Of a DNA stretch of 64,000 nucleotides, positions 29,212-38,697 are shown in pieces. The position numbers and the translations under genes are program-made. Source of the DNA: Leclercia sp. LSNIH1 (lineage in GTDB: Bacteria; Pseudomonadota; Gammaproteobacteria; Enterobacterales; Enterobacteriaceae); assembly GCF_002902985.1 (NCBI RefSeq), contig NZ_CP026167.1:496001-560000 (forward strand), written 5' to 3'. The notes beneath the pieces are model-generated. The model was not told where the DNA came from. It was given only the letters and a program-made list of their open reading frames with translations, and did not search any database. Position 1 is the stretch's first letter, and every line of letters starts with the position of its first letter.

Positions 29212-29329
29212 TATCATGCAATGAATGATTAATTTGACCTAAAAGATTTAATTAGATCACATTCACGATTAAAATCTGGCCGCTCGCAGCGCAGCCAATG
29301 CGCTTTACACTTCTCTTCACAGGCCAGTC

Positions 29330-30514
29330 ATGACTAACAGCAATCGTATCAAGCTCACATGGATCAGCTTCTTCTCCTACGCCCTCACCGGTGCGTTGGT
29401 AATTGTCACCGGGATGGTGATGGGAAATATCGCAGACTATTTCAACCTGCCCGTTTCCAGCATGAGTAACACCTTCACCTTTCTTAACGCCGGGATCCTG
29501 ATCTCCATTTTTCTCAATGCCTGGCTGATGGAAATCGTCCCACTGAAAACCCAGCTGCGTTTTGGCTTTGTGCTGATGGTGCTTGCCGTGGCGGGTCTGA
29601 TGCTCAGCCATAGCATCGCATTGTTCTCCGCCGCCATGTTTGTGCTGGGTCTGGTCAGCGGCATCACCATGTCGATTGGTACCTTCCTCATTACCCACAT
29701 GTATGAAGGCCGTCAGCGCGGCGCGCGACTGCTCTTCACCGACTCCTTCTTCAGCATGGCAGGGATGATCTTCCCGATTGTGGCCGCCGCGCTGCTGGCC
29801 CGCAGCATTGAGTGGTACTGGGTTTACGCCTGCATTGGTCTGGTCTACGTGGCGATCTTTATTCTGACCTTCGGCTGTGACTTCCCGGTCCTGGGCAAAA
29901 AAGCGCAGACCACCAGCGAGCCGGTGGTGAAAGAAAAATGGGGGATTGGTGTCCTGTTCCTCTCCATCGCCGCCCTCTGCTACATCCTGGGTCAACTGGG
30001 CTTTATCTCCTGGGTGCCGGAGTATGCCAAAGGTCTGGGGATGAGCCTGAACGATGCCGGTAAGCTGGTGAGTGACTTCTGGATGTCCTACATGTTCGGC
30101 ATGTGGGCGTTCAGCTTTATCCTGCGCTTCTTCGATCTGCAGCGGATCCTCACCGTGCTGGCGGGCGCCGCCACCGTGCTGATGTACCTGTTTATCAACG
30201 GCTCTCCGGAGCAGATGCCGTGGTTTATCCTGACGCTCGGCTTCTTCTCCAGCGCCATTTACACCTCGATCATCACTCTGGGCTCCCTGCAGACCAAAGT
30301 GGCTTCGCCGAAGCTGGTTAACTTCGTGCTGACCTGCGGCACCATCGGCACCATGCTGACCTTCGTGGTAACCGGCCCGATTGTGGCGCACAGCGGCCCG
30401 CTGGCAGCGTTACACACCGCCAATGGTCTTTATGCCGTGGTATTTGTAATGTGCCTGGTGCTGGGCTTCGTCACCCGCCACCGCCAGCATAACGCGGCGG
30501 CAGCGACGCACTAA
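29330..30514 (+). CDS. tsgA: TsgA family MFS transporter
   Basis: TsgA is an inner-membrane major facilitator protein, linked in Salmonella to tellurite/selenite-related phenotypes; the substrate is unknown. The 394-residue product has about 12 hydrophobic spans, starting [20 protein letters not shown]. It is convergent with the deaminase gene, 3 bases apart. A terminator for tsgA lies inside the deaminase 3' end. Confidence 0.95.
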   Translation: MTNSNRIKLTWISFFSYALTGALVIVTGMVMGNIADYFNLPVSSMSNTFTFLNAGILISIFLNAWLMEIVPLKTQLRFGFVLMVLAVAGLMLSHSIALFSAAMFVLGLVSGITMSIGTFLITHMYEGRQRGARLLFTDSFFSMAGMIFPIVAAALLARSIEWYWVYACIGLVYVAIFILTFGCDFPVLGKKAQTTSEPVVKEKWGIGVLFLSIAALCYILGQLGFISWVPEYAKGLGMSLNDAGKLVSDFWMSYMFGMWAFSFILRFFDLQRILTVLAGAATVLMYLFINGSPEQMPWFILTLGFFSSAIYTSIITLGSLQTKVASPKLVNFVLTCGTIGTMLTFVVTGPIVAHSGPLAALHTANGLYAVVFVMCLVLGFVTRHRQHNAAAATH

Positions 30515-30517
30515 TCC

Positions 30518-31837
30518 TTATGCCCCTTTGCGCTCAGTAAAGGGGCTGTTTTTGGTAAAGCATACCTCTTCCCCACCGCTGTCCATCTGAACCCATGTCT
30601 GGGCTAACTGCGTGGCGGCAATGACCCTGCCCTGACGAATCGACCAGCGCACAGGCACCTGACAACGCACCGCCTCAAAGCCACTTTCCGCGGGCAGAAT
30701 CACCAGATTCGCCGGATTCCCCGTCTCAATACCGTAATCGCTCAGCCCAAACGTTCTGGCGCTGTTATGGGTGATCAAGTTAAGTCCGCTATCAATTTGC
30801 TGATACCCCATCATCTGACAGACATGCAGCCCCATATGCAGCACCTGCAACATATTGCCGGTGCCCAGCGGATACCACGGATCAAACACGTCGTCATGGC
30901 CGAAGCAGACGTTGACGCCCGCCTCAAGCAGCTCCTTCACGCGGGTAATGCCGCGCCGCTTCGGATAATCATCAAAGCGCCCCTGCAGATGGATATTCAC
31001 CAGCGGATTGGCCACAAAGTTAATCCCGGAGAGCTTCAGCAGACGAAACAGCCGCGAAGTGTAAGCCCCGTTATAAGAGTGCATGGCGGTGGTATGGCTG
31101 GCAGTGACGCGCGGGCCGATCCCGGCCTCATACGCCAGCGTCGCCACCGTTTCGACAAACCGTGACTGTTCATCGTCGATCTCATCGCAGTGAATATCCA
31201 GCGGCCGGTCGTACTTCTTCGCCAGTTCAAAGGCGATATGCAGGGACTGAACGCCATACTCCCGGGTGAATTCGAAGTGCGGGATGGCGCCCACCACATC
31301 CGCCCCCAGCTTTAAGGCCTCTTCCAGCAGCGCCGCGCCATTCGGGTAAGAGAGAATCCCTTCCTGCGGGAAGGCCACAATCTGCAGCGTCACCCACGGG
31401 GCGACCTCCTGCTTCACCTCCAGCATCGCTTTCAGGGCGGTCAGCGTCGGGTCGGAGACATCCACATGGGTGCGTACAAACTGGATGCCGTTGGCGATCT
31501 GCCACTTCAGGGTTTTCCAGGCACGGGCTTTAACATCCTCATGGCTGAGCAGCGCTTTGCGCTCTGCCCAACGCTCTATGCCTTCAAACAGCGTCCCGGA
31601 CTGGTTCCAGTTCGGCTCACCTGCGGTCTGGGTGGTATCCAGGTGGATATGCGGTTCGATAAAAGGCGGGATGGCTAACCCTCCGCGGGCATTCAACACT
31701 TCATAGCTCTCAACCTGCTTTTCGCCCGTCGGGGTGATTTCGCCAAAACGACCGTTCTCAATAGTCAGTTGCCAAAAGCCGTCACGGCCCGGTAAACGGA
31801 CGTTCTGAATAAGCCAAAGCGGTGCTGTAGACATCAT
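30518..31837 (-). CDS. codA: Cytosine deaminase (CodA-like)
   Basis: Cytosine deaminases of the amidohydrolase family hydrolyse cytosine to uracil for pyrimidine salvage. The 439-residue product is close to E. coli CodA over its whole length. Metal and catalytic motifs are visible: [24 protein letters not shown] and GHDDVFDPW. Two adjacent ATGs (31837 and 31834) are possible starts; GGGAG fits the second better. Unlike E. coli codBA there is no cytosine permease gene next to it. It lies between tsgA and nirB, where E. coli K-12 has no such gene. The gene is convergent with tsgA and its upstream region is unusually structured. Confidence 0.93.
   Translation of the reverse strand: MMSTAPLWLIQNVRLPGRDGFWQLTIENGRFGEITPTGEKQVESYEVLNARGGLAIPPFIEPHIHLDTTQTAGEPNWNQSGTLFEGIERWAERKALLSHEDVKARAWKTLKWQIANGIQFVRTHVDVSDPTLTALKAMLEVKQEVAPWVTLQIVAFPQEGILSYPNGAALLEEALKLGADVVGAIPHFEFTREYGVQSLHIAFELAKKYDRPLDIHCDEIDDEQSRFVETVATLAYEAGIGPRVTASHTTAMHSYNGAYTSRLFRLLKLSGINFVANPLVNIHLQGRFDDYPKRRGITRVKELLEAGVNVCFGHDDVFDPWYPLGTGNMLQVLHMGLHVCQMMGYQQIDSGLNLITHNSARTFGLSDYGIETGNPANLVILPAESGFEAVRCQVPVRWSIRQGRVIAATQLAQTWVQMDSGGEEVCFTKNSPFTERKGA
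30522..30553 (+). terminator. tsgA terminator inside the codA 3' end
   Basis: GCCCCTT and AAGGGGC form a stem with a 10-base loop, followed by TG and five T on the plus strand. It begins 8 bases after the tsgA stop and lies within the last codons of the convergent deaminase gene, so the DNA serves both roles. Confidence 0.75.
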
Positions 31838-31863
31838 ATTCTCCCTAAGATGGGGGCTGAAAT

Positions 31864-31898
31864 TCAGGAGTAGCTGAAATTAAAAATTAGCCTCCTGA
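31864..31898 (-). promoter_or_regulatory. Structured leader hairpin upstream of codA
   Basis: TCAGGAG and CTCCTGA (7 bp) enclose further pairing segments GCT/AGC and AATT/AATT, giving a stepped hairpin about 27 bases before the deaminase start. It would be in the mRNA 5' UTR if transcription begins upstream. Two direct repeats GCTGAAATT (31856, 31873) overlap it. Known riboswitch folds were not recognised. Confidence 0.4.
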
Positions 31899-31906
31899 TT
31901 TGTACA

Positions 31907-31923
31907 CATAATCATCGATTATG
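31907..31923. promoter_or_regulatory. Palindrome upstream of codA, possible operator
   Basis: CATAATC-ATC-GATTATG is a perfect 7-bp inverted repeat with a 3-bp spacer, in the codA-nirB gap. It looks like a dimeric-repressor operator, but no known consensus fits. Confidence 0.35.
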
Positions 31924-31949
31924 AAAAGCCTGCGATTTCCACGACTTAT

Positions 31950-31968
31950 AAAAAACCTGACAAATCAG
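31950..31968 (-). terminator. Terminator-like hairpin in the codA-nirB gap
   Basis: On the minus strand CCTGA-TTTG-TCAGG is followed by TTTTTTATAA. The 5-bp stem is short. If active, it would cut minus-strand transcripts coming from the nirB direction before codA, or act as an attenuator of a long codA leader. Confidence 0.4.
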
Positions 31969-31973
31969 GCATC

Positions 31974-32043
31974 TACCCACTAAGGAGTAGTTGAAGGCGT
32001 ATTTGATTTGCATCAATAAGCGCCGTTGCTGAATCGTTAAGGT
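31974..32043 (+). promoter_or_regulatory. nirB promoter with FNR and NarL/NarP sites
   Basis: A perfect FNR site TTGATTTGCATCAA (32003-32016) and a -10-like TAAGGT (32038-32043) predict a start near 32051. The FNR centre is then at -41.5. A 7-2-7 NarL/NarP site (TACCCAC-TA-AGGAGTA, 31974-31989) is centred at -69.5. Both positions match the E. coli nirB promoter, so anaerobic, nitrate/nitrite-induced expression is expected. Confidence 0.9.
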
Positions 32044-32074
32044 AGGCAGTAATAGAAAAGAAATCGAGGCAAAA

Positions 32075-34618
32075 ATGAGCAAAGTCAGACTCGCTATTAT
32101 CGGTAACGGCATGGTCGGTCACCGCTTTATTGAGGATCTACTCGATAAAGCCGATGCCGCCCAGTTCGACATTACCGTGTTCTGTGAAGAACCCCGTAAG
32201 GCGTACGACCGCGTGCACCTCTCCTCCTATTTCTCTCACCACACCGCCGAGGAGCTCTCTCTGGTGCGCGAAGGTTTTTACGAGAAACATGGCGTGAAGG
32301 TGCTGGTGGGCGAGCGCGCTATCACCATCAACCGTCAGGAAAAAGTGATTCATTCCAGTGCGGGACGCACGGTTTTTTACGACAAGCTGATCATGGCGAC
32401 TGGCTCCTATCCGTGGATCCCGCCGATCAAAGGCTCGGAAACCCAGGACTGCTTCGTCTATCGCACCATTGAAGATCTCAACGCCATCGAATCCTGCGCC
32501 CGTCGCAGTAAACGCGGCGCGGTGGTCGGCGGCGGCCTGCTCGGCCTCGAAGCCGCTGGTGCACTGAAGAACTTAGGCGTTGAAACCCACGTCATCGAAT
32601 TTGCCCCGATGCTGATGGCAGAGCAGCTTGACCACATGGGTGGCGAGCAGCTCAAACGCAAAATTGAGAGCATGGGTGTGAAGGTTCACACCAGCAAAAA
32701 TACCAAAGAGATCGTGCAGGAAGGCACCGAGGCGCGTAAAACCATGCGCTTCGCCGACGGCAGCGAGCTGGAAGTCGACTTTATCGTCTTCTCCACCGGT
32801 ATTCGCCCGCGCGACAAGCTGGCCACCCAGTGCGGCCTGGCGGTTGCCCAGCGTGGCGGCATCATGATCAACTCAACCTGCCAGACCTCCGATCCGGATA
32901 TCTACGCCATCGGCGAGTGCGCCAGCTGGGAAAACCACGTCTACGGTCTGGTCGCCCCTGGCTACAAAATGGCGCAGGTCGCCGTTGACCATATCCTCGG
33001 CAATGAAAACGCCTTCGAAGGCGCGGACATGAGCGCCAAGCTGAAACTGCTGGGCGTGGACGTAGGCGGTATCGGCGATGCGCATGGCCGTACGCCAAAC
33101 TCCCGCAGCTACGTCTATCTCGACGAAAGCAAAGAGGTCTATAAACGTCTTATCGTCAGCGAAGATAACAAAACCCTGCTCGGCGCGGTGCTGGTGGGCG
33201 ACACCAGCGATTTCGGCAACCTGCTGCAGCTGGTGCTGAACGCTATCGAACTGCCGGAGAACCCGGATGCGCTGATCCTGCCTGCTCATGCGGCCAGCGG
33301 TAAACCCTCTATCGGTGTCGATAAGCTGCCCGACAGCGCGCAAATTTGCTCCTGCTTCGATGTCACCAAAGGCATGCTGATTTCTGCCATCAACAAAGGC
33401 TGCCACACCGTGGCGGCGCTGAAAGCGGAAACCAAAGCCGGTACCGGCTGCGGCGGCTGTATCCCACTGGTGACCCAGGTGCTCAACGCCGAGCTGGCGA
33501 AACAGGGTATCGAAGTGAACAACAACCTGTGCGAGCACTTCGCTTACTCTCGCCAGGAGCTGTACCACCTGATCCGCGTGGAAGGCATCAAATCCTTCGA
33601 CGAGCTGCTGCAAAAACATGGCCAGGGTTATGGCTGTGAAGTGTGTAAACCGACCGTCGGTTCTCTGCTGGCCTCCTGCTGGAATGAGTATGTGCTCAAA
33701 CCACAGCACACGCCGCTGCAGGACACCAACGACAACTTCCTGGCGAACATCCAGAAAGATGGCACCTACTCGGTGATCCCACGCTCTGCCGGCGGCGAAA
33801 TCACCCCGGAAGGGCTGGTGGCGGTCGGCCGCATCGCCCGCGAATTTAACCTCTACACCAAAATCACCGGCTCCCAGCGTATCGGCCTGTTCGGTGCGCA
33901 GAAAGATGACCTGCCGGAAATCTGGCGTCAGCTGATTGAAGCGGGCTTCGAAACCGGTCACGCCTATGCCAAAGCGCTGCGTATGGCGAAAACCTGCGTC
34001 GGCAGCACCTGGTGCCGTTACGGCGTGGGCGACAGCGTCGGCTTCGGCGTCGAGCTGGAAAACCGCTACAAAGGTATTCGTACCCCGCACAAAATGAAGT
34101 TCGGCGTCTCCGGCTGTACCCGTGAATGTGCCGAAGCGCAGGGTAAAGATGTGGGTATCATCGCCACTGAGAAAGGCTGGAACCTGTACGTCTGCGGTAA
34201 CGGCGGGATGAAACCACGCCATGCAGATCTGCTGGCGGCGGATATCGACCGTGAAACGCTGATCAAATACCTCGACCGTTTCATGATGTTCTACATCCGT
34301 ACCGCGGACAAACTGACCCGTACCGCGCCGTGGCTGGATAACCTGGAAGGCGGCATCGACTACCTGAAGTCCGTCATCATCGACGACAAGCTCGGCCTGA
34401 ACGCGACGCTGGAAGAAGAGATGGCTCGCCTTCGCGACGCCGTGATTTGCGAATGGACAGAAACCGTCAACACCCCGTCGGCGCAGGTTCGCTTCAAGCA
34501 CTTTATCAACAGCAACCAGCGCGATCCGAGCGTGCAGGTCGTGCCTGAGCGCGAACAACATCGCCCGGCAACGCCGTATGAACGTATTCCGGTGATGCTG
34601 GTGGAGGAAAACGTATGA
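32075..34618 (+). CDS. nirB: NADH-dependent nitrite reductase large subunit
   Basis: NirB reduces nitrite to ammonium in the cytoplasm using NADH, FAD, iron-sulfur centres and siroheme. The 847-residue product has FAD/NAD domains (about 1-400), a BFD-like [2Fe-2S] segment (CSCF and CGGC, about 425-465), and C-terminal siroheme/4Fe-4S domains with CVGSTWC and SGCTRECAEA. Length equals that of E. coli. A Shine-Dalgarno (GAGG) precedes the ATG. It overlaps nirD by 4 bases, and cysG for its cofactor lies in the same operon. Confidence 0.98.
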   Translation: MSKVRLAIIGNGMVGHRFIEDLLDKADAAQFDITVFCEEPRKAYDRVHLSSYFSHHTAEELSLVREGFYEKHGVKVLVGERAITINRQEKVIHSSAGRTVFYDKLIMATGSYPWIPPIKGSETQDCFVYRTIEDLNAIESCARRSKRGAVVGGGLLGLEAAGALKNLGVETHVIEFAPMLMAEQLDHMGGEQLKRKIESMGVKVHTSKNTKEIVQEGTEARKTMRFADGSELEVDFIVFSTGIRPRDKLATQCGLAVAQRGGIMINSTCQTSDPDIYAIGECASWENHVYGLVAPGYKMAQVAVDHILGNENAFEGADMSAKLKLLGVDVGGIGDAHGRTPNSRSYVYLDESKEVYKRLIVSEDNKTLLGAVLVGDTSDFGNLLQLVLNAIELPENPDALILPAHAASGKPSIGVDKLPDSAQICSCFDVTKGMLISAINKGCHTVAALKAETKAGTGCGGCIPLVTQVLNAELAKQGIEVNNNLCEHFAYSRQELYHLIRVEGIKSFDELLQKHGQGYGCEVCKPTVGSLLASCWNEYVLKPQHTPLQDTNDNFLANIQKDGTYSVIPRSAGGEITPEGLVAVGRIAREFNLYTKITGSQRIGLFGAQKDDLPEIWRQLIEAGFETGHAYAKALRMAKTCVGSTWCRYGVGDSVGFGVELENRYKGIRTPHKMKFGVSGCTRECAEAQGKDVGIIATEKGWNLYVCGNGGMKPRHADLLAADIDRETLIKYLDRFMMFYIRTADKLTRTAPWLDNLEGGIDYLKSVIIDDKLGLNATLEEEMARLRDAVICEWTETVNTPSAQVRFKHFINSNQRDPSVQVVPEREQHRPATPYERIPVMLVEENV

Positions 34619-34941
34619 GCCAGTGGGTAAACATCTGCAACATCGACGAGATCCTGCCTGCCACCGGCGTATGCGCGCTGTTAGGTCATGAGCAGGTTGC
34701 CATTTTCCGTCCGCGCCACGACGAACAGGTTTTTGCCATCAGCAATATCGACCCGTTCTTTGAGGCCAGCGTGCTTTCCCGTGGGATTATCGCTGAGCAT
34801 CAGGGGGAGCTGTGGGTTGCCAGCCCGCTGAAAAAGCAGCGCTTCCGCCTGAGCGACGGCCACTGTATGGAAGACGAAACCCGCTCCGTTAAACACTATG
34901 ACGTTCGCGTGAAGGACGGCAAGGTGCAGCTGAGAGGCTGA
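34615..34941 (+). CDS. nirD: Nitrite reductase small subunit
   Basis: NirD is the Rieske-like small subunit required for NirB activity, though in this class it does not carry the usual cluster ligands. The 108-residue product starts MSQWVNICNIDEILPATGVC. The ATG overlaps the nirB stop (ATGA), so the two are translationally coupled. Confidence 0.97.
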   Translation: MSQWVNICNIDEILPATGVCALLGHEQVAIFRPRHDEQVFAISNIDPFFEASVLSRGIIAEHQGELWVASPLKKQRFRLSDGHCMEDETRSVKHYDVRVKDGKVQLRG

Positions 34942-34989
34942 TTGAAACGGGGGCGCAATGCCCCCGCTATTTGTTTTGATTTTGATGTT

Positions 34990-35058
34990 GTAGGCCCGGC
35001 AAGCGCTGCGCCGCCGGGCAGTTGCCGGGTGGCGGAGCAGGCTCCTTATCCGGCCTAC
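34990..35058. repeat. BIME between nirD and nirC
   Basis: A REP unit (34990-35019) and a longer inverted unit (35024-35058) lie in the 159-base nirD-nirC gap, within the operon. Such elements often stabilise upstream mRNA, which could favour NirBD over NirC. Confidence 0.8.
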
Positions 35059-35100
35059 AACGTATTTATTCTTTCTTTCATTACTATTCTGGATAATCAA

Positions 35101-35910
35101 ATGTTTACAGACACCATCAATAAGTGTGCGGCTAACGCTGCCCGGATTGCACGCCTCAGTAAAAACAGTCCTCTCGGCTTCTGGATCAGCTCCGCCATGG
35201 CGGGCGCCTATGTCGGCCTGGGGATCATTTTAATTTTCACTCTTGGTAACCTCGTCGACCCGTCTGTGCGTCCGCTGGTGATGGGCGCCACCTTCGGGAT
35301 CGCTTTAACCCTGGTCATCATCGCCGGTTCTGAACTGTTCACCGGTCACACCATGTTCCTGACGCTGGGTGTCAAAGCGGGCACCATCACTCAGGGCCAG
35401 ATGTGGGGCATTCTGCCGCAGACCTGGCTCGGTAACCTGGTGGGCTCGGTGTTTGTCGCGCTGCTGTATAGCTGGGGCGGCGGAAGCCTGTTGCCGGTCG
35501 ATACCAGCCTCGTGCACACCGTCGCGCTGGCAAAAACTACCGCCCCGGCGATGGTGCTCTTCTTTAAAGGCGCGCTCTGTAACTGGCTGGTTTGCCTGGC
35601 TATCTGGATGGCAATCCGTACTGACGGCGCCGCGAAGTTCATCGCTATCTGGTGGTGTCTGCTGGCCTTTATCGCCTCTGGCTACGAACACTCCATCGCC
35701 AACATGACGCTGTTTGCCCTCTCCTGGTTCGGTCACCACAGCGAAGCGTATACCCTGTCAGGTATCGGCCATAACCTGTTGTGGGTAACGCTTGGCAATA
35801 CCCTTTCCGGGGTTGTATTTATGGGTTGGGGTTACTGGTATGCTACCCCTAAAGCGGAGCGTCCGACTCCTGCAACCATCGCAACCGTTCAGGCGAAAGC
35901 CAACCAGTAA
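35101..35910 (+). CDS. nirC: Nitrite transporter NirC
   Basis: NirC is a pentameric formate/nitrite-channel family membrane protein that moves nitrite across the inner membrane. The 269-residue product from the ATG at 35101 starts [20 protein letters not shown] and has six hydrophobic spans. GGAT upstream of this ATG supports it, and an upstream in-frame codon at 34942 lies in REP DNA. It lies between nirD and cysG. Confidence 0.96.
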   Translation: MFTDTINKCAANAARIARLSKNSPLGFWISSAMAGAYVGLGIILIFTLGNLVDPSVRPLVMGATFGIALTLVIIAGSELFTGHTMFLTLGVKAGTITQGQMWGILPQTWLGNLVGSVFVALLYSWGGGSLLPVDTSLVHTVALAKTTAPAMVLFFKGALCNWLVCLAIWMAIRTDGAAKFIAIWWCLLAFIASGYEHSIANMTLFALSWFGHHSEAYTLSGIGHNLLWVTLGNTLSGVVFMGWGYWYATPKAERPTPATIATVQAKANQ

Positions 35911-35921
35911 GAGGTAATGTC

Positions 35922-37295
35922 GTGGATCACCTGCCAATATTCTGTCAATTACGCAATCGTGACTGCCTGCTCGTAGGTGGTGGCGATGTGGCTGAACGCA
36001 AAGCCCGCCTGCTGTTAGACGCAGGTGCCCGACTTACCGTCAACGCTCTCGACTTCGCCCCGCAATTCACCGTGTGGGCGCAGGAAGGGATGCTCACCCT
36101 CGTTGAGGGTGAGTTCAACGAAACGCTGCTCGATACCTGCTGGCTGACCATCGCCGCCACCGACGACGATGCGGTTAACCAGCGCGTCAGCGACGCCTGT
36201 GAAGCGCGGCGGATCTTCTGCAACGTGGTGGATGCGCCGAAAGAGGCGAGCTTTATCATGCCGTCGATTATCGACCGCTCGCCGTTGATGGTCGCTGTCT
36301 CCTCCGGTGGCACCTCGCCGGTACTGGCGCGCCTGCTGCGTGAAAAGCTGGAAGCCATTCTGCCGCAGCATTTAGGCCAGGTGGCCCAGTATGCGGGGCA
36401 GCTGCGAAGCCGTGTGAAAAAGCAGTTTGCCACCGTGGGCGAACGCCGTCGTTTCTGGGAAAAATTCTTTGTGAACGACCGGCTGGCGCAGTCGCTGGCG
36501 AATCAGGATCAAAAGGCCGTGGATGAAACCACCGAGCAACTGATCAATGCCCCGCTCGATCACCGGGGCGAAGTGGTGCTGGTGGGTGCCGGTCCGGGTG
36601 ATGCCGGCCTGTTAACCCTGAAAGGGCTACAGCAGATCCAGCAGGCGGATATCGTGGTCTATGACCGCCTGGTCTCTGACGACATTATGAACCTGGTGCG
36701 CCGGGATGCCGACCGGGTGTTTGTCGGCAAGCGCGCAGGTTATCACTGCGTTCCGCAGGAAGAGATTAACCAGATCCTGCTGCGTGAAGCCCAGAAGGGT
36801 AAACGCGTGGTGCGGCTGAAAGGCGGCGATCCGTTTATCTTCGGGCGCGGCGGCGAGGAGCTGGAGACGCTATGCGAAGCGGGCATTCCCTTCTCGGTGG
36901 TGCCGGGCATTACCGCAGCCTCCGGTTGCTCCGCCTATTCCGGCATTCCGCTGACCCATCGCGATTACGCCCAGAGCGTACGTCTGGTTACCGGCCATCT
37001 GAAAACCGGCAGCGAGCTGGACTGGCATAACCTGGCCGCAGAAAAACAGACTCTGGTCTTCTATATGGGGCTGAACCAGGCGGCGACGATACAGGCGAAA
37101 CTGCTTGAACATGGCATGGATGCAGAAATGCCGGTTGCGCTGGTAGAGAACGGCACATCGATTAAACAGCGCGTGGTCAGCGGCGTGTTAACCCAGTTGG
37201 GCGAGCTGGCGCAGCAGGTTGAAAGCCCGGCGCTGATCGTGGTGGGTCGCGTGGTGGCGCTGCGTGACAAACTCAACTGGTTTTCAAACCACTAG
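35922..37295 (+). CDS. cysG: Siroheme synthase CysG
   Basis: CysG is a trifunctional enzyme that converts uroporphyrinogen III to siroheme. The 457-residue product has an N-terminal dehydrogenase/ferrochelatase domain ([19 protein letters not shown], then to about 215) and a C-terminal SAM methyltransferase domain ([15 protein letters not shown] and [17 protein letters not shown]). It starts with GTG (VDHLPIFCQ), as homology indicates, with GAGG upstream. It supplies the siroheme for NirB and for sulfite reductase. Confidence 0.97.
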   Translation: MDHLPIFCQLRNRDCLLVGGGDVAERKARLLLDAGARLTVNALDFAPQFTVWAQEGMLTLVEGEFNETLLDTCWLTIAATDDDAVNQRVSDACEARRIFCNVVDAPKEASFIMPSIIDRSPLMVAVSSGGTSPVLARLLREKLEAILPQHLGQVAQYAGQLRSRVKKQFATVGERRRFWEKFFVNDRLAQSLANQDQKAVDETTEQLINAPLDHRGEVVLVGAGPGDAGLLTLKGLQQIQQADIVVYDRLVSDDIMNLVRRDADRVFVGKRAGYHCVPQEEINQILLREAQKGKRVVRLKGGDPFIFGRGGEELETLCEAGIPFSVVPGITAASGCSAYSGIPLTHRDYAQSVRLVTGHLKTGSELDWHNLAAEKQTLVFYMGLNQAATIQAKLLEHGMDAEMPVALVENGTSIKQRVVSGVLTQLGELAQQVESPALIVVGRVVALRDKLNWFSNH

Positions 37296-37429
37296 GTCAG
37301 GCTGAACATATTCCCCGCCAAATGAGTAGTCCTGTTATGGACTACTCCTGTCTTAGCGCTGTCGATAACATACCTTCCGCGAAAGCACATTTTCTATATA
37401 TTCCCTCACGTTACAGACAAGGAAGCGTT

Positions 37430-37600
37430 ATGTTCAAACTGGCAAAGATTGCCCTGGTTGCAGGCATCTTAACAACCCTGACGGCGTGCACTGGCCATGT
37501 GCAAAACACCAAAAATAACTGCAGCTACGATTACCTGCTCCACCCGGCGATCTCCATCTCTAAGATCATCGGTGGCTGCGGCCCGGCAGCAAATCAGTAA
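37430..37600 (+). CDS. yhfL: YhfL small lipoprotein
   Basis: A 56-residue predicted lipoprotein of unknown function. The lipobox LTAC places the lipidated cysteine at C20 after a short hydrophobic signal (MFKLAKIALVAGILTTLTAC). The mature part ends in CSYDYLLHPAISISKIIGGC-type sequence. AAGGAAG precedes the ATG at 37430; an in-frame start at 37322 is rejected. In E. coli, frl and yhfS-X genes follow; here trpS follows directly. Confidence 0.9.
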   Translation: MFKLAKIALVAGILTTLTACTGHVQNTKNNCSYDYLLHPAISISKIIGGCGPAANQ

Positions 37601-37616
37601 TCGTTTCACAGGCAAT

Positions 37617-37645
37617 AAAAAAACCGGGAAATTCCCGGTTTTTTT
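37617..37645. terminator. Bidirectional terminator between yhfL and trpS
   Basis: ACCGGGA-AAT-TCCCGGT is flanked by A run on the left and seven T on the right. It can stop both yhfL transcripts and minus-strand transcripts from trpS. Confidence 0.9.
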
Positions 37646-37652
37646 ATATCCC

Positions 37653-37684
37653 GTAGGCCGGGTAAGGCGAAGCCGCCACCCGGC
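37653..37684. repeat. REP element after yhfL
   Basis: GTAGGCCGGGTAAGGCGAAG begins a palindromic REP unit ending GCCACCCGGC. It lies between the terminator and the trpS stop. Confidence 0.75.
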
Positions 37685-37692
37685 AAACAAGC

Positions 37693-38697
37693 TTAAGGCT
37701 TCGCCACAAACCCAATCGCTTCGTAGACCGCTTTCAGGGTTTCTGAGGCGCGTGCGCTGGCCTTCTCGGCGCCCTCTTTCATCACCTTCTGCAGGTAAGC
37801 TTCGTCATTGCGGAACTGGTGATAGCGCGCCTGCAGCTCGGTGAGCATGCCGGAAACCGCTTCAGCCACTTCACCTTTCAGATGGCCATACATCTTACCT
37901 TCGAAGTGCTGCTCCAGCTCCGGAATGGTACGGCCCGTCACGCCAGAGAGAATATCCAGCAGGTTAGAGACGCCCGCTTTGTTCTGCACGTCGTAACGCA
38001 CCACAGGCGGCTCGTCCGAATCGGTCACCGCACGCTTGAGCTTTTTCACCACCGCTTTCGGATCTTCCAGCAGGCCGATAACGTTGTTGCGGTTATCGTC
38101 CGACTTGGACATCTTTTTGGTCGGCTCCAGCAGGGACATCACGCGGGCGCCGGACTTCGGAATAAACGGCTCCGGCACTTTGAAGACATCACCATACAGC
38201 GCGTTAAAGCGCTGGGCGATATCGCGGCTCAGCTCCAGATGCTGCTTCTGATCTTCACCCACCGGCACCTGGTTGGTCTGGTAGAGCAGAATGTCAGCGG
38301 CCATCAGCACCGGGTAATCAAACAGACCGGCGTTGATGTTTTCCGAATAGCGGGCCGATTTGTCCTTGAACTGGGTCATGCGGCTCAGTTCGCCAAAGTA
38401 GGTGTAGCAGTTCAGCGCCCAGCCCAGCTGCGCATGCTCCGGCACGTGAGACTGAACGAAAATGGTGCTTTTCTCCGGGTCGATACCACAGGCCAGATAG
38501 AGCGCAAGCGTATCCAGCGTGGCCTTACGCAGTTTCTCAGGATCCTGACGCGCGGTGATAGCGTGCAAATCCACGATGCAATAAATGCAGTGGTAATCAT
38601 CCTGCATGCCAACCCACTGACGCAGCGCACCCATATAGTTGCCAATGGTCAGTTCACCTGAGGGCTGTGCGCCACTAAATACGATGGGCTTAGTCAT
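37693..38697 (-). CDS. trpS: Tryptophanyl-tRNA synthetase
   Basis: TrpS charges tRNA(Trp). The 334-residue class I enzyme has the HIGH-equivalent GNYMGAL near residue 20 and KMSKS near 195. It starts [20 protein letters not shown]. It is the last gene of the aroK-aroB-damX-dam-rpe-gph-trpS operon and overlaps gph by 8 bases. Confidence 0.98.
   Translation of the reverse strand: MTKPIVFSGAQPSGELTIGNYMGALRQWVGMQDDYHCIYCIVDLHAITARQDPEKLRKATLDTLALYLACGIDPEKSTIFVQSHVPEHAQLGWALNCYTYFGELSRMTQFKDKSARYSENINAGLFDYPVLMAADILLYQTNQVPVGEDQKQHLELSRDIAQRFNALYGDVFKVPEPFIPKSGARVMSLLEPTKKMSKSDDNRNNVIGLLEDPKAVVKKLKRAVTDSDEPPVVRYDVQNKAGVSNLLDILSGVTGRTIPELEQHFEGKMYGHLKGEVAEAVSGMLTELQARYHQFRNDEAYLQKVMKEGAEKASARASETLKAVYEAIGFVAKP

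Noticed and set aside
29252..30391. 379-codon minus-strand open frame opposite tsgA
   Set aside because: It is the reverse of a well-supported transporter gene, is rich in His, Gln and Gly like an antisense shadow, and has no domains.
32873..34561. 562-codon minus-strand open frame inside nirB
   Set aside because: It is antisense to the strongly conserved nirB. Long antisense frames are common in such codon usage, and no domain was seen.
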